This document shows positions 16,094-25,117 of a DNA stretch of 64,000 nt, piece by piece (within the stretch, counting starts at the first letter, position 1; every line of letters starts with the position of its first letter). Source of the DNA: Anaeromyxobacter terrae (GTDB lineage Bacteria; Myxococcota; Myxococcia; Myxococcales; Anaeromyxobacteraceae). The DNA is taken from the NCBI RefSeq assembly GCF_022690685.1, contig NZ_JALCYY010000003.1, positions 1 to 64,000 on the forward strand. The letters run 5' to 3'. A model generated the notes under the pieces. That model did no database searches. It saw only the letters and a program-made list of their open reading frames with translations, and had not been told where the DNA came from. Position numbers and translations under genes: made by a program.

Positions 16094-18316
16094 CTAGAAG
16101 GGTACGTCGTCTCCGTCCCCGTCTCCAGCACCCTCCCCGTCCTCGGTCCCGTCGTTCGCGGCCGGCAGCTCGCGGGCGACGCTCCCCGGCGCGCGAAGGC
16201 GCGGCGCCTCGCCCGGCTCGGGCGCGCCGAAGAGCGCCGGCAGGACGCGAGGGTCGCGCGGCGGGAGCTGCCCGGCCGGCGCGGGCACAGCGCCGAGCGC
16301 CGGCGCGCCGGCCCCCGGCTCGTCGAGCTGCCAGCGCTCGAACAGCTCCGGCTCGCCGGGCAGCTCCTCGACGAAGCGCGAGGCCTTCATGACGACGCGC
16401 TCGCGGTCCCGCGGCGCGGCGAGGATGGGATAGGTGAGGTAGAGCTCGTCCTTCGCGCGCGTGCACGCGACGTAGAAGAGGCGTCGCTCCTCCTCCTCGC
16501 CGTCGCGGTCCTTGAGCGCCTGCGCCGACGGGAACCGCCCGTCGGAGAGCCACACCACGAAGACCGCCCGCCACTCGAGCCCCTTCGCCTGGTGCACCGA
16601 GGAGAGGATCATCTTCTCGTCCGGCTCGCCGCCCTCCGAGACGGTCTCGGCGGTGAGCTCGGTGAGGAGCGAGATCTCGGCGAGGAACGTCTCGGTGTCC
16701 TCGTAGCCGCGGGCGTACTCGGCGAGCTGGCGGAGGTCCTCCACCCGCGAGTCGGCGTTCAGGAACTCGGCGCGGAGGTACTCCTCGTAGCCGCCCTCGA
16801 TGACCTTCTCGATGGCCTCGCCGGGGAGATCGGCGGTGGGCTTGCGGGAGAGCGCGCGGAGGAGCTCCGCGAGCTTGCGGTACCCCGTGCGCCCCTTGGG
16901 CGGCACGTGCGAGGCGACGTCCGGCGCGAGGAGCTCGTCGACCGTCCCCGCCCCGCGCCGACGCCGCGCGACGAACGCGTTCCAGACGCCCTCCGCCGTG
17001 GCGGTCCCCACGCCCGGGGTGATCTTGAGGCAGCGCTTCAGCGCCAGCTCGTCGCCGGGGTTCCGGACGAAGCGCAGGTGCGCGAGCACGTCCTTCACGT
17101 GGGCCGCCTCGAAGAAGCGCACCCCGCTCCGCACGACGAACGGGATGCCGCGCCGGGCGAGCTCGAACTGGATCTCCATCGCGTGGTGGTGCGCGCGGTA
17201 GAGGACGGCGATCTCCGGCAGCGGGATGCCCTCGTCGCGGAGCTCGAGCACCCGCTGCGCGACGAACGCGGCCTGCTGCTGGACCTCGCGGCAGGGCACC
17301 ACGGCGGGGAGCGTGCCGTCGCCGCGGACGCTCGTGAGCTCCTTCTCGAACTGCCGGATGTTCGCGGCGATGGAGGCGTTCGCGAGGCCGAGGATCTGCG
17401 GCGTGGACCGGTAGTTGACGGTGAGGTCGTAGCGGCGCGCGTCGGGGTAGCGCTTCTCGAACTCGAGGATGTTCGCGAAGTGGGCGCCGCGGAAGGCGTA
17501 GATGCTCTGCGCGTCGTCGCCGACCACGCAGAGGTTCCGGTGCCCGCCCGCGATGAGATCGACGACGTCGCCCTGGAGCCGGTTCGTGTCCTGGTACTCG
17601 TCGACGAGCACGTGGACGTAGCGCCCGGCGATGACGCGCCGGACGGTCTCGCGCTCGGCGAGCAGGATCTTCCAGTTGAGGAGCAGATCGTCGAAGTCCA
17701 TCGCGTTGAGCTCGTGCTTCCGCTCGGCGTAGCGGCGCGCGACGCGGAGGACGTCGTCGGTCAGCGGGACGAACTGCGGGCGGCGGTCGGCGAGGACGTC
17801 GGCGAGCGGCGTCTGGGTGTTCACCGCCATCGAGACGAGGTCGATGAGGACATCCGCCTTGGGGAACCGCCGCGCGCCCACCGCGAGGCCGCAGTCGGCG
17901 ATCGCCGCGGTCATCACGTCGCGCGAGTCCTCGCGGTCGAGGATCGAATAGCCCTTCTGGTAGCCGAGCTCGCCGCCGTGCTCGCGCAGGATCTGGTGCG
18001 CGACGTGGTGGAACGTGCCGCCGGTGATCTGGCGCGTGTCGAGCCGGCAGACCTCCCCGACGCGCCGGAGCATCTCCTGCGCCGCCTTGTTGGTGAAGGT
18101 GAGGAGGAGGATCGACTCCGGCGAGACGCCGTCCGCGAGGAGCCGCGCCACGCGCCAGGTGAGCGTGCGGGTCTTGCCGGAGCCGGCGCCCGCGACGACG
18201 AGGATCGGCCCCTCGCCCGCCTCGACGACCGCAATCTGCTGGTCGTTGAGCAGGCCCTGGTAGTTGAGCGCGCGGGCCGGGGCGGCCTGGGACTTGAGCT
18301 GGTAACGCCGGGACAT
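16094..18316 (-). CDS. UvrD/Rep/PcrA-type DNA helicase
   Basis: A 740-residue superfamily 1A helicase that translocates 3'-5' on single-stranded DNA in repair or replication restart. Motif Q/I is at the N-terminus (LNDQQIAVV, AGAGSGKT at 42-49), followed by LLTFTNKAAQEM, VDEYQDTN, GDDAQSIYAFRGA, NYRSTPQIL and SSVHQAKGLEW, then VACTRAKDELYL. The C-terminal ~110 residues are a Pro/Gly/Ala-rich tail ending in acidic Asp/Glu repeats, unlike E. coli UvrD. Start ATG 18316 was chosen as the first that lies close to the first conserved motif; longer in-frame N-termini overlap the divergent gene. Confidence 0.92.
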   Translation of the reverse strand: MSRRYQLKSQAAPARALNYQGLLNDQQIAVVEAGEGPILVVAGAGSGKTRTLTWRVARLLADGVSPESILLLTFTNKAAQEMLRRVGEVCRLDTRQITGGTFHHVAHQILREHGGELGYQKGYSILDREDSRDVMTAAIADCGLAVGARRFPKADVLIDLVSMAVNTQTPLADVLADRRPQFVPLTDDVLRVARRYAERKHELNAMDFDDLLLNWKILLAERETVRRVIAGRYVHVLVDEYQDTNRLQGDVVDLIAGGHRNLCVVGDDAQSIYAFRGAHFANILEFEKRYPDARRYDLTVNYRSTPQILGLANASIAANIRQFEKELTSVRGDGTLPAVVPCREVQQQAAFVAQRVLELRDEGIPLPEIAVLYRAHHHAMEIQFELARRGIPFVVRSGVRFFEAAHVKDVLAHLRFVRNPGDELALKRCLKITPGVGTATAEGVWNAFVARRRRGAGTVDELLAPDVASHVPPKGRTGYRKLAELLRALSRKPTADLPGEAIEKVIEGGYEEYLRAEFLNADSRVEDLRQLAEYARGYEDTETFLAEISLLTELTAETVSEGGEPDEKMILSSVHQAKGLEWRAVFVVWLSDGRFPSAQALKDRDGEEEERRLFYVACTRAKDELYLTYPILAAPRDRERVVMKASRFVEELPGEPELFERWQLDEPGAGAPALGAVPAPAGQLPPRDPRVLPALFGAPEPGEAPRLRAPGSVARELPAANDGTEDGEGAGDGDGDDVPF

Positions 18317-18407
18317 ACGTTCAGGGAGGTGCAACGTAGCAGGCGGGTCCGACACGGGTCCAGCCGGCCCCGGTCCCGGATGCCAGGTGCGCGCTAAGAT
18401 CGCCGGC

Positions 18408-19010
18408 ATGCCGAGCGCCCCCCTCCAGTTCTGGTTCGACTTCGCGAGCACCTACTCGTACATCGCGGCGCTGCGGATCGAGCCGCTCGCCGCCCGCGCG
18501 GGCGTTCCGGTCGAGTGGAGGCCGTTCCTGCTCGGGCCGATCTTCACCGAGCAGCTCGGGATCAAGGACTCGCCCTTCAATGCCTATCCGGTCCGCGGCC
18601 GCTACATGTGGCGCGACGTGGAGCGGCTCTGCGCGCGGTACGGCCTTCCGTGGAAGAAGCCCTCGCTCTTCCCCGGGAACGGCCTCCTCGCAGCGCGGAT
18701 CGGCTGCGTGGTCGCGGCCGAGCCGTGGGCGCCCGAGTTCTTCCGCTCCGTCTTCCGCGCGAACTTCGCCGAGGATCGCGACATCGCGGATCCCGCGGTC
18801 GTCGCGGCGCTCCTCGCCGAGGCCGGCCAGGACGCGCAGGCGCTCATCGCGAGGGCCTCCTCCGCAGAGGTGAAGCAGGCCCTGCGCGACCGGACCGCCG
18901 AGGCCTCCCGGCTCGGGCTCTTCGGTGCGCCCGACTTCGTCACGCGCGGCGAGCTCTTCTTCGGGCAGGACCGGCTCGACGATGCGCTCGCGTGGGCGGC
19001 GGGATCCTGA
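18408..19010 (+). CDS. DsbA-fold 2-hydroxychromene-2-carboxylate isomerase-like protein
   Basis: A 200-residue thioredoxin/DsbA-superfamily protein of the HCCA isomerase/GST-kappa type: QFWFDFASTYSYIAALRIEPLA at the glutathione site, a helical insert, and GLFGAPDFVTRGELFFGQDRLDDAL at the C-terminus. It lacks a CxxC motif. The family isomerises glutathione-bound aromatic intermediates; an actual naphthalene-type pathway is not visible here. Divergent from the helicase gene with 91 bp between the starts. Confidence 0.86.
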   Translation: MPSAPLQFWFDFASTYSYIAALRIEPLAARAGVPVEWRPFLLGPIFTEQLGIKDSPFNAYPVRGRYMWRDVERLCARYGLPWKKPSLFPGNGLLAARIGCVVAAEPWAPEFFRSVFRANFAEDRDIADPAVVAALLAEAGQDAQALIARASSAEVKQALRDRTAEASRLGLFGAPDFVTRGELFFGQDRLDDALAWAAGS

Positions 19011-19265
19011 CTCGACGCGCGCTCCTTTCCAGGCTTCGGCTTCGCCGGACCCAGAGTGTTCGAGGACACGGCGACGCGCCTCGAAGCCGAGGGCCAACCC
19101 GAAGAGTTTCGGCGCGTTGCGCACGGAGCCCGCCACCCGGTCGCGCGAGTCGCCCGCCGCGGCTGAATACGCGGGCCGCGGCAGGAGTCCCCGGTGTCGT
19201 ACGAACCACCGCTTGCGGGCGGCCCCGAGCCCCTGCGACCCTGCGCGCCCAACCCGGAGGCCTCG

Positions 19266-21131
19266 ATGCTGCGTCGACCCCGCACCCTCGCCGTTCTCGC
19301 CCTCGCCCTCGCGCTGCCCGCCGTCGCTACGGCGCAGGCGCGGTCGATCGATCCCTACGGCCGGCCCGGCGCGAGCCCAGTCGAGCTCGATCGCGGCCTG
19401 GTGGCGTCGTACCCGCTCGACGGCGACGCAGTGGACCGCGTCACGCGGAGGCCGGCGCGCGTGGTCGGCGCGCGCCCGCTCGAGGGCCACGATGGGCGGC
19501 CCCGGGGCGCGCTCTGGTTCGACGGTGCGCGCGCCTGGGTCGTCCTCGGCGACACGCTGCAGCTCCCGCGCTTCACCATCGCCGCCTGGATCCGGCCCGA
19601 CGCGACCGACCGCGTGATGGCGATCGTCTCCAAGATCCGGAACCTCCCGGGCCACTACGAGAAGAACCTCGAGCTGCGCCTCGACCCCGGCGGCCGGCTC
19701 TTCCTGCACGTCCCGGGTGGCGGCGACTGGGACGCGGCGCAGGGGCAGCGCGCGCTCGAGCCCGGCCGCTGGGTGCACGTGGCCGCGACCTACGACGGCA
19801 GGCGAGCGCAGCTATGGGTGGATGGTGTCCGCGACGGCGCTCCGCTCGAGGTGGCGTACGCCCAGACCCGCACCGAGACCTTCATCGGCGCGCGCCCCGA
19901 GGGTGGTGGCCGCGACGGTCGTACGCCGGCGGGCCCAACCTTCGCGTTCCAGGGCGGCATCGAGGACGTGAACTTCTGGGATCGCGCGCTCGGCGACGCG
20001 GAGCTGCTGGCCGTGGCGGGCCGCGCGCCGCCGCCGTCCGTGCCGCCCATGCCGTATCCGCCGCCCGGCGTGCCTGGCCCGGACGGCGGCGCCGCCGCCG
20101 CGCTGGTGGCGTGGTACCCGCTCGACGGCGACGCGGGCGACCGGCAGGGCCGCGCCGACGGCAGGATCGTCGGCAAGGCACGCCCGGCGGAGGACCGCGG
20201 CGGCGACCCAGCAGGCGCGCTCGCCTTCTCCGGCAGGGACTACGTTGACCTCGGCCAGCGGGCCGAGCCCGATCGGTTCACCATCGCGGCCTGGGTCCGG
20301 CCCGCCCGCACCGACCGCGAGCAGGTGATCTTCTCGAAGGTCTCGTCCGCTGAGGGCCCACGGGATCGCTGGCTCGAGCTGCGGATCGACGCGGGCGGCA
20401 AGGTGGCCCTCGCCATCCCCGGCGGTGGGTACGGCTCGCGGGCGCAGGGCGTGCGGACCCCGCGCGCGGTGGCCAAGGGCCAGTGGGTCCACGTCGCCGC
20501 CACCTTCGACGGCGAGCGCGCAGCGATCTTCCTCGACGGGTCCGTCGAGGCCGAGGCGTCGCTCCAGCGGCTCGAGGGCTCGAAGGGCCCGGCCTTCCTG
20601 GGCGCCCGCCCCGACGCGACCGGGGCCCGGGCGCGGCTCGGGACCGGGCTCGAGGGGCGGCTCGACGACGTCCGTGTCTACCGCGGCGCCATCGCCGACG
20701 ATGAGGTCGCAGCGCTGGCGCATGAGCGCACCGGCGGCCCGGGCGGAGGCCGGCCCGGGCGCGGGGGCGACGACGAGGAGGTGAGCGCGTTCCTGGTGAA
20801 GGTGGACCGGCTGCTCGCCCAGTTCGACGCTGCCTGCGTCCGCCGGAGCGCCGACCTCGTCGCGCGGGTGGAGGCGAGGATCCTCGAGGAGCTGGAGCGG
20901 GCCGAGCAGGCCGCCCGCGCCGAGCGGAGCGGGCGCATCGCCGGGTACCTCCGCCGCGCCGCGCAGGAGCTCCAGGCCGGCCGCGGTCGCACGGACCCGA
21001 TGAGCCTCGATCGCAAGCGCAGCGCGCTGTCCGGACTCGCGGAGTCGCTCTGGAACGACCTCGCGCAGGATCTCGACGACCAGGGGCTGCGGCCGGGCGC
21101 AGGCGTGCGCCGCGACGATCTCTGGTACTGA
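19266..21131 (+). CDS. Secreted two-LamG-domain protein
   Basis: A 621-residue exported protein. ATG 19266 has GGAGG at five bases and starts a signal peptide (ALALALPAVATAQA). Two concanavalin/LamG-like domains follow (about 40-255 and 285-485), each with FTIAAWIRP/FTIAAWVRP and WVHVAATYDG/WVHVAATFDG strands. A Gly-rich linker leads to a helical, Glu/Arg-rich C-terminal region (about 505-600). Such domains bind carbohydrate or surface polymers. No enzyme domain or anchor was found. The gene converges on tsaE across ~150 bp of GC-rich sequence with weak hairpins. Confidence 0.87.
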   Translation: MLRRPRTLAVLALALALPAVATAQARSIDPYGRPGASPVELDRGLVASYPLDGDAVDRVTRRPARVVGARPLEGHDGRPRGALWFDGARAWVVLGDTLQLPRFTIAAWIRPDATDRVMAIVSKIRNLPGHYEKNLELRLDPGGRLFLHVPGGGDWDAAQGQRALEPGRWVHVAATYDGRRAQLWVDGVRDGAPLEVAYAQTRTETFIGARPEGGGRDGRTPAGPTFAFQGGIEDVNFWDRALGDAELLAVAGRAPPPSVPPMPYPPPGVPGPDGGAAAALVAWYPLDGDAGDRQGRADGRIVGKARPAEDRGGDPAGALAFSGRDYVDLGQRAEPDRFTIAAWVRPARTDREQVIFSKVSSAEGPRDRWLELRIDAGGKVALAIPGGGYGSRAQGVRTPRAVAKGQWVHVAATFDGERAAIFLDGSVEAEASLQRLEGSKGPAFLGARPDATGARARLGTGLEGRLDDVRVYRGAIADDEVAALAHERTGGPGGGRPGRGGDDEEVSAFLVKVDRLLAQFDAACVRRSADLVARVEARILEELERAEQAARAERSGRIAGYLRRAAQELQAGRGRTDPMSLDRKRSALSGLAESLWNDLAQDLDDQGLRPGAGVRRDDLWY

Positions 21132-21280
21132 CGGCTCTCCCGCCGCGGGTCCCTCGGGTCGGCGCCGGGGGGCCGCGCCGTGGCCGCGCAGTGCGGGTGA
21201 GCCGGTGGTGCCGTCGGGCCGGCCGGTGAAGCCGCCGGCGCGCGTTGCGTCGCTGTCGGTGAGTGAGGCGCGCCCCTGGA

Positions 21281-22288
21281 TCACTTCCCGGGCTTGACGC
21301 GCGCGAGCTGCTCGATCGCCTTCGCGACCCTCCGGGCGCGGGTCTCGTCCATCTTCGCGCCGCGGACCGACTCGGCGTACTCCCGCTTCTGAGTGTACGA
21401 GCAGCGCTCCCAGCCTGCCTCCGCGGCCCGGTTCCTCGATAGGGCGCGCGCGAGCTCCGGTGGTGGCTTCACCACCCGCGCTCCCGTGTCGCGCTCGATC
21501 GACACCTGGACGCGGTCTCCTGCCCGGACCCCGGCCGCCTCCGCGCGGTCGCGGCGGATCGGGATGACGTGGCGCCCGCCGCCCATCGGCGACATCGAGC
21601 TCCGATAGGTGAGGCCGTTGACGGTCACCTTCACCGGCACTCGACCGCGCGTGCCGAACGCCTCCTCGACGTCGAACGGCACCTCGATGAAGCCGGTCAG
21701 CTCTCCCCTCCCGCCGCCCTGGAGCTTCACCACGAACTCCTGCCGAGCAGCGCTCTTCGTCGCCTGCTTCGCGGCTCCCCGCTTCTTGCCGCCGCTGCGC
21801 GGCCCGGGCCCCGCGAGCGCCCGCGCGAGCGCCGCGTGCCGCGCTCCGATGCCCTCGATCTCCACGTGCCGCACCGACGGCGCCTTCGCGTCGTGCGACA
21901 GCGTGAGAATGAGCCGCTCGGCGGAGAGCGCCGACGGGATCCGGTCCGCCCACTCCACGAGCAGCGCGCCCTCCCCGCCCACGAGGTCGCCGAAGCCGGT
22001 CCCGTAGAGCTCGTCCTCATCGCCGATCCGGTAGAGGTCGGCGTGGTGCACCGGGATCCTGCCGCGGTAGGTCGCGACGATCGCGAAGCTCGGCGACGAG
22101 ACCTCCTCGGGGGGGACCGACGCGCCCTCGCAGGCGCCGCGGACGAGCTGGGTCTTGCCGGCGCCCAGCTCGCCCACCAGCGCGACCACGTCGCCGGGCT
22201 CGAGGAGCCCGCCGAGCCTCTTCCCGAGCGCGTAGGTCGCGCGCGCCGAGCGCGTCGTCCGCCGCGCGGTGAATCGCTCCGCCGTCAT
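21281..22288 (-). CDS. tsaE: TsaE fused to DUF1905/YdeI-like domains
   Basis: A single 335-residue frame. Residues 1 to ~160 are TsaE, the ATPase of the t6A37 tRNA-modification complex (GELGAGKTQLVRG Walker A, SSPSFAIVATY, HHADLYRIG). A Lys/Ala-rich linker (~175-195) joins a DUF1905 barrel (EFVVKLQGGGRGELTGFIEVPF) and a YdeI/OmpD-associated C-terminal helix pair (RCSYTQKREYAESVRGAKMDETRARRVAKAIEQL). ATG 22288 overlaps the upstream nnr stop (ATGA). No stop or frameshift was seen between the parts. The added function is unknown; a collapsed two-gene arrangement is the alternative. Confidence 0.88.
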   Translation of the reverse strand: MTAERFTARRTTRSARATYALGKRLGGLLEPGDVVALVGELGAGKTQLVRGACEGASVPPEEVSSPSFAIVATYRGRIPVHHADLYRIGDEDELYGTGFGDLVGGEGALLVEWADRIPSALSAERLILTLSHDAKAPSVRHVEIEGIGARHAALARALAGPGPRSGGKKRGAAKQATKSAARQEFVVKLQGGGRGELTGFIEVPFDVEEAFGTRGRVPVKVTVNGLTYRSSMSPMGGGRHVIPIRRDRAEAAGVRAGDRVQVSIERDTGARVVKPPPELARALSRNRAAEAGWERCSYTQKREYAESVRGAKMDETRARRVAKAIEQLARVKPGK

Positions 22289-23817
22289 CGTCCCCACTCC
22301 GCCCAGACCTCGCCGATCGCCTCGCCCAGGTCGCCCGCGAGGAGCCCGCGCTCGCCGAGCCGCGCGGCGACGCGATCGCCGGCGCGCCCGTGCACCCAGG
22401 CGCCCACCCGCGCCGCCGCGCCGGGCGCGAGCCCGCCCGCGAGCAGCGCCCCGATGAGCCCCGCGAGCACGTCGCCCGTTCCTCCCGTCGCCATGCCGGC
22501 GTTGCCGGTCGGGATCACGGCCGCCGGCCCCTCCGGATCCGCGACCACCGTCCGCGCGCCCTTCAGCACGATCGTCGCCCGCCACAGGCGCGCCTTCTCG
22601 GCGGCGACGCCGATGCGGTCCGCCTGCACCGCGTCGATGGTCGTCCCGCACAGGCGCGCCATCTCGCCCGGGTGCGGCGTGAGCACGAGCGGCACGCCCA
22701 GCGCGGCGAGCCGCGAGGGGTCGTCCGTGAGCGCGTTCAGCGCGTCGGCGTCGAGCACGGCCGGGAGCCGCGCCCGCTCGAGGAGGGCGCGCAGGAGCTC
22801 GCCCGTCTCGTCGCCGCGCGGGATGCCCGGGCCGATGGCGAGCGCGTCCATGCCCTTCGCCGCGGCGAGGAGCGCCTGGAGATCCGCGCGCCCGAGCGGG
22901 CCCGCCCCGGGGACCGCCGTGCTCATCGCCTCGGGGCGGCCGAACAGCGCGAGCGGCAGCGCCTCGGCGCGGGAGGCGAGCGTCACGAGCCCGGCCCCGC
23001 CGCGGAGCGCGCCCGTGAGCGCGAGGTGCGCCGCGCCGGTCTTGCCGGGCGAGCCGGCCACGACGAGGAGCCGCCCGGCGTCGCCCTTGTGCGCGTCGGG
23101 CCTGCGCGGCGGCAGGAGCGCGCGCGCCTGGTCCGCCTCGAGGAGCTCGCACAGGGCCGGCACGCGCGCGGCCGCCTCGGCCGGGATGCCGATGTCGGCG
23201 ACGGTCACCTCGCCCGCGAACGACGGGCCGGGGTGCAGGACGAGCCCGCGCTTCTGGAAGGCGAAGGTTACGGTGCGGTCGGCGCGCACGCAGGCCCCGA
23301 GCGGCCGGCCGGTGTCGGCGGAGAGGCCGGAGGGGACGTCCACGGCGACGACGCGCGCGCCCGCCGCCCGCGCGGCGTCGATGCGCTCGATGGCCCGCGC
23401 GAAGGCGCCCTCCGGCGCGCGCGAGAGCCCGGTGCCGAAGATCGCGTCCACCACCACATCGCCCGGCCCGGCGTCGAGCCCGCCGAGCTCGACCGCCTCG
23501 TCGATCGGCACGCCCGCGCGCTCCGCCTCCTCGCGCGTCGCGCGCGCGTCGCCCGTGAGGCGCGCCGCCGCGACCAGCGAGAGGACGCGCGCGTCCCGCC
23601 CCGCCGCGCGGAGGATCCGCGCCGCCACGTAGCCATCGCCGCCGTTGTTCCCGCCGCCGCAGACGACCACGAACCGCCCGCCCGGCGCGGCGAGCGCGCG
23701 CGCCGCCTCCGCCACCGCGCGCCCGGCCCGGTCCATGAGCGCGAGCGACGGCACCCCGAACGCGTCGATGGCGGCGCGATCGATGGCGCGCATCTCCGCG
23801 GAGCCGACGAGCCTCAT
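22285..23817 (-). CDS. nnr: Bifunctional NAD(P)HX epimerase / ADP-dependent dehydratase
   Basis: A 510-residue YjeF-type repair enzyme that restores hydrated NADH/NADPH. The N-terminal half (about 1-215) is the epimerase (CGGGNNGGDGYVAARIL, VDAIFGTGLSR, VDVPSGLSADTG), and the C-terminal half (about 230-505) is the kinase-fold dehydratase (VVAGSPGKTGAAHLA, LTPHPGEMARL, GNAGMATGGTGDVLAG). Length is normal. It overlaps acpS and tsaE by four bases each, so all three are translationally coupled. Confidence 0.95.
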   Translation of the reverse strand: MRLVGSAEMRAIDRAAIDAFGVPSLALMDRAGRAVAEAARALAAPGGRFVVVCGGGNNGGDGYVAARILRAAGRDARVLSLVAAARLTGDARATREEAERAGVPIDEAVELGGLDAGPGDVVVDAIFGTGLSRAPEGAFARAIERIDAARAAGARVVAVDVPSGLSADTGRPLGACVRADRTVTFAFQKRGLVLHPGPSFAGEVTVADIGIPAEAAARVPALCELLEADQARALLPPRRPDAHKGDAGRLLVVAGSPGKTGAAHLALTGALRGGAGLVTLASRAEALPLALFGRPEAMSTAVPGAGPLGRADLQALLAAAKGMDALAIGPGIPRGDETGELLRALLERARLPAVLDADALNALTDDPSRLAALGVPLVLTPHPGEMARLCGTTIDAVQADRIGVAAEKARLWRATIVLKGARTVVADPEGPAAVIPTGNAGMATGGTGDVLAGLIGALLAGGLAPGAAARVGAWVHGRAGDRVAARLGERGLLAGDLGEAIGEVWAEWGR

Positions 23818-24200
23818 CGCGCCTCCCCGTCGAGCACTACTGTCGCCGCGGCGACGCCGCCGTCGTGCGTGAGCGTCACGAGCGCGCGGCGCACGCCCAG
23901 CCGCGCCGCCGCGTCCGAGGCGACGCCGCGCAGGGCGAGCGCGGGCGCGCCCTCGCCCCGGACCACCTCGACGTCGGTGAAGCGGATCCCGGCGGGCGCG
24001 CCGAGCGCCTTCGACGCCGCCTCCTTCGCCGCGAAGCGAGCGGCGTAGCGCGTCGCGCGGTCGCGCGCGGCGTCGCAGTAGGCGCGCTCACGGTCGGTGA
24101 AGCAGCGCGCGAGGAAACGGTCCACGCGGCCGGGCGGGCCCGCGAGGATGCGCTCGAGCCGCGCCACCTCCACGACGTCCATGCCGAGCCCGAGGACCAC
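23814..24200 (-). CDS. acpS: Holo-[acyl-carrier-protein] synthase
   Basis: A 128-residue AcpS that transfers phosphopantetheine from CoA to acyl carrier protein. GLGMDVVEVARLERIL carries the Mg-binding Asp, and ARFAAKEAASKALG contains the Lys/Glu catalytic region. The GTG at 24200 has GGGGAGG just upstream, which decides the start. Coupled to nnr by an ATGA overlap. Confidence 0.95.
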   Translation of the reverse strand: MVLGLGMDVVEVARLERILAGPPGRVDRFLARCFTDRERAYCDAARDRATRYAARFAAKEAASKALGAPAGIRFTDVEVVRGEGAPALALRGVASDAAARLGVRRALVTLTHDGGVAAATVVLDGEAR

Positions 24201-24260
24201 GTCGCCTCCCCTCGCCCGCGGCGCCCCCTTCGACAGGCTCAGGGCGAGCGGGCCGAAATG

Positions 24261-24989
24261 CTACGGCCGCGCCTTCGCGATGAGCTCCCGCATCTCGCGG
24301 ACGGCGCGCTCCATGCCGACCAGCACGGCCCGGCCCACGATCGAGTGGCCGATGTTCAGCTCCTCGATCTCGGGGATGGCCGCGACCGGCAGCACGTTCT
24401 GGTAGTTGAGCCCGTGCCCCGCCGCCACCTCGAGCCCCAGCTTGGACGCCGCCTTGCACGCGTCGACGAGTCGCGACAGCTCCTTGCGGCGATCCGGGGC
24501 GAGCCGGGCGTCGCAGTAGCGCCCGGTGTGGAACTCGACGGTGGACGCCTCGGCGCGGTGCGCCGCCTTCACCTGGTCGAGGTCCGGATCGATGAACAGC
24601 GAGACCTTGATGTCCGCGTCGCGCAGCGTCTTCACGACCTTGCGCACGTTGTCGCGCCCGCCCACGGCGTCGAGGCCGCCCTCGGTGGTGAGCTCCTCGC
24701 GCCGCTCCGGCACGAGCGTCACCACGTCCGGCTTCACCTCGTAGGCGATCTTCACCATCTCCTGGGTGGCGGCCATCTCGAGGTTGAGCCGCGTCGAGAC
24801 GGTGCGCCGGAGGATCTGGAGGTCCCGCTCCTGGATGTGGCGACGGTCCTCGCGGAGGTGGATCGTGATCTGGTCCGCCCCGCCCAGCTCGGCGAGCACG
24901 ACCGCGGCGACGGGATCCGGGTACGTCGTGCGGCGGGACTGGCGGAGCGTCGCGACGTGGTCGACGTTGACACCGAGGCGGGCGGGCAT
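24261..24989 (-). CDS. pdxJ: Pyridoxine 5'-phosphate synthase
   Basis: A 242-residue PdxJ, which condenses 1-deoxyxylulose 5-phosphate and 3-amino-2-oxopropyl phosphate to pyridoxine phosphate. [15 protein letters not shown] at the N-terminus, [32 protein letters not shown] and [10 protein letters not shown] are family motifs. It lies in the common pdxJ-acpS order, with 60 bp to acpS. Confidence 0.96.
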   Translation of the reverse strand: MPARLGVNVDHVATLRQSRRTTYPDPVAAVVLAELGGADQITIHLREDRRHIQERDLQILRRTVSTRLNLEMAATQEMVKIAYEVKPDVVTLVPERREELTTEGGLDAVGGRDNVRKVVKTLRDADIKVSLFIDPDLDQVKAAHRAEASTVEFHTGRYCDARLAPDRRKELSRLVDACKAASKLGLEVAAGHGLNYQNVLPVAAIPEIEELNIGHSIVGRAVLVGMERAVREMRELIAKARP

Positions 24990-25005
24990 GGCCGGAATCT
25001 AACCT

Positions 25006-25103
25006 ATCTTCGTGCCGGGGGGGCGCACACGGCGTCCCCCCGGACCCCCGGCTCGCTCCGGCGCAGCCTCATCCGCCTGCGCTCGCATCTTCGTTCCGGG
25101 GGC
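25006..25103. repeat. Direct repeat pair between glmM and pdxJ
   Basis: ATCTTCGT-CCGGGGG occurs at 25006-25020 and again at 25087-25101 with one internal base difference, 81 bp apart, around a C/G-rich stretch containing small hairpins. It occupies the intergenic gap between the two minus-strand genes. Confidence 0.5.
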
Positions 25104-25117
25104 GGCCCGAGCGCCCG

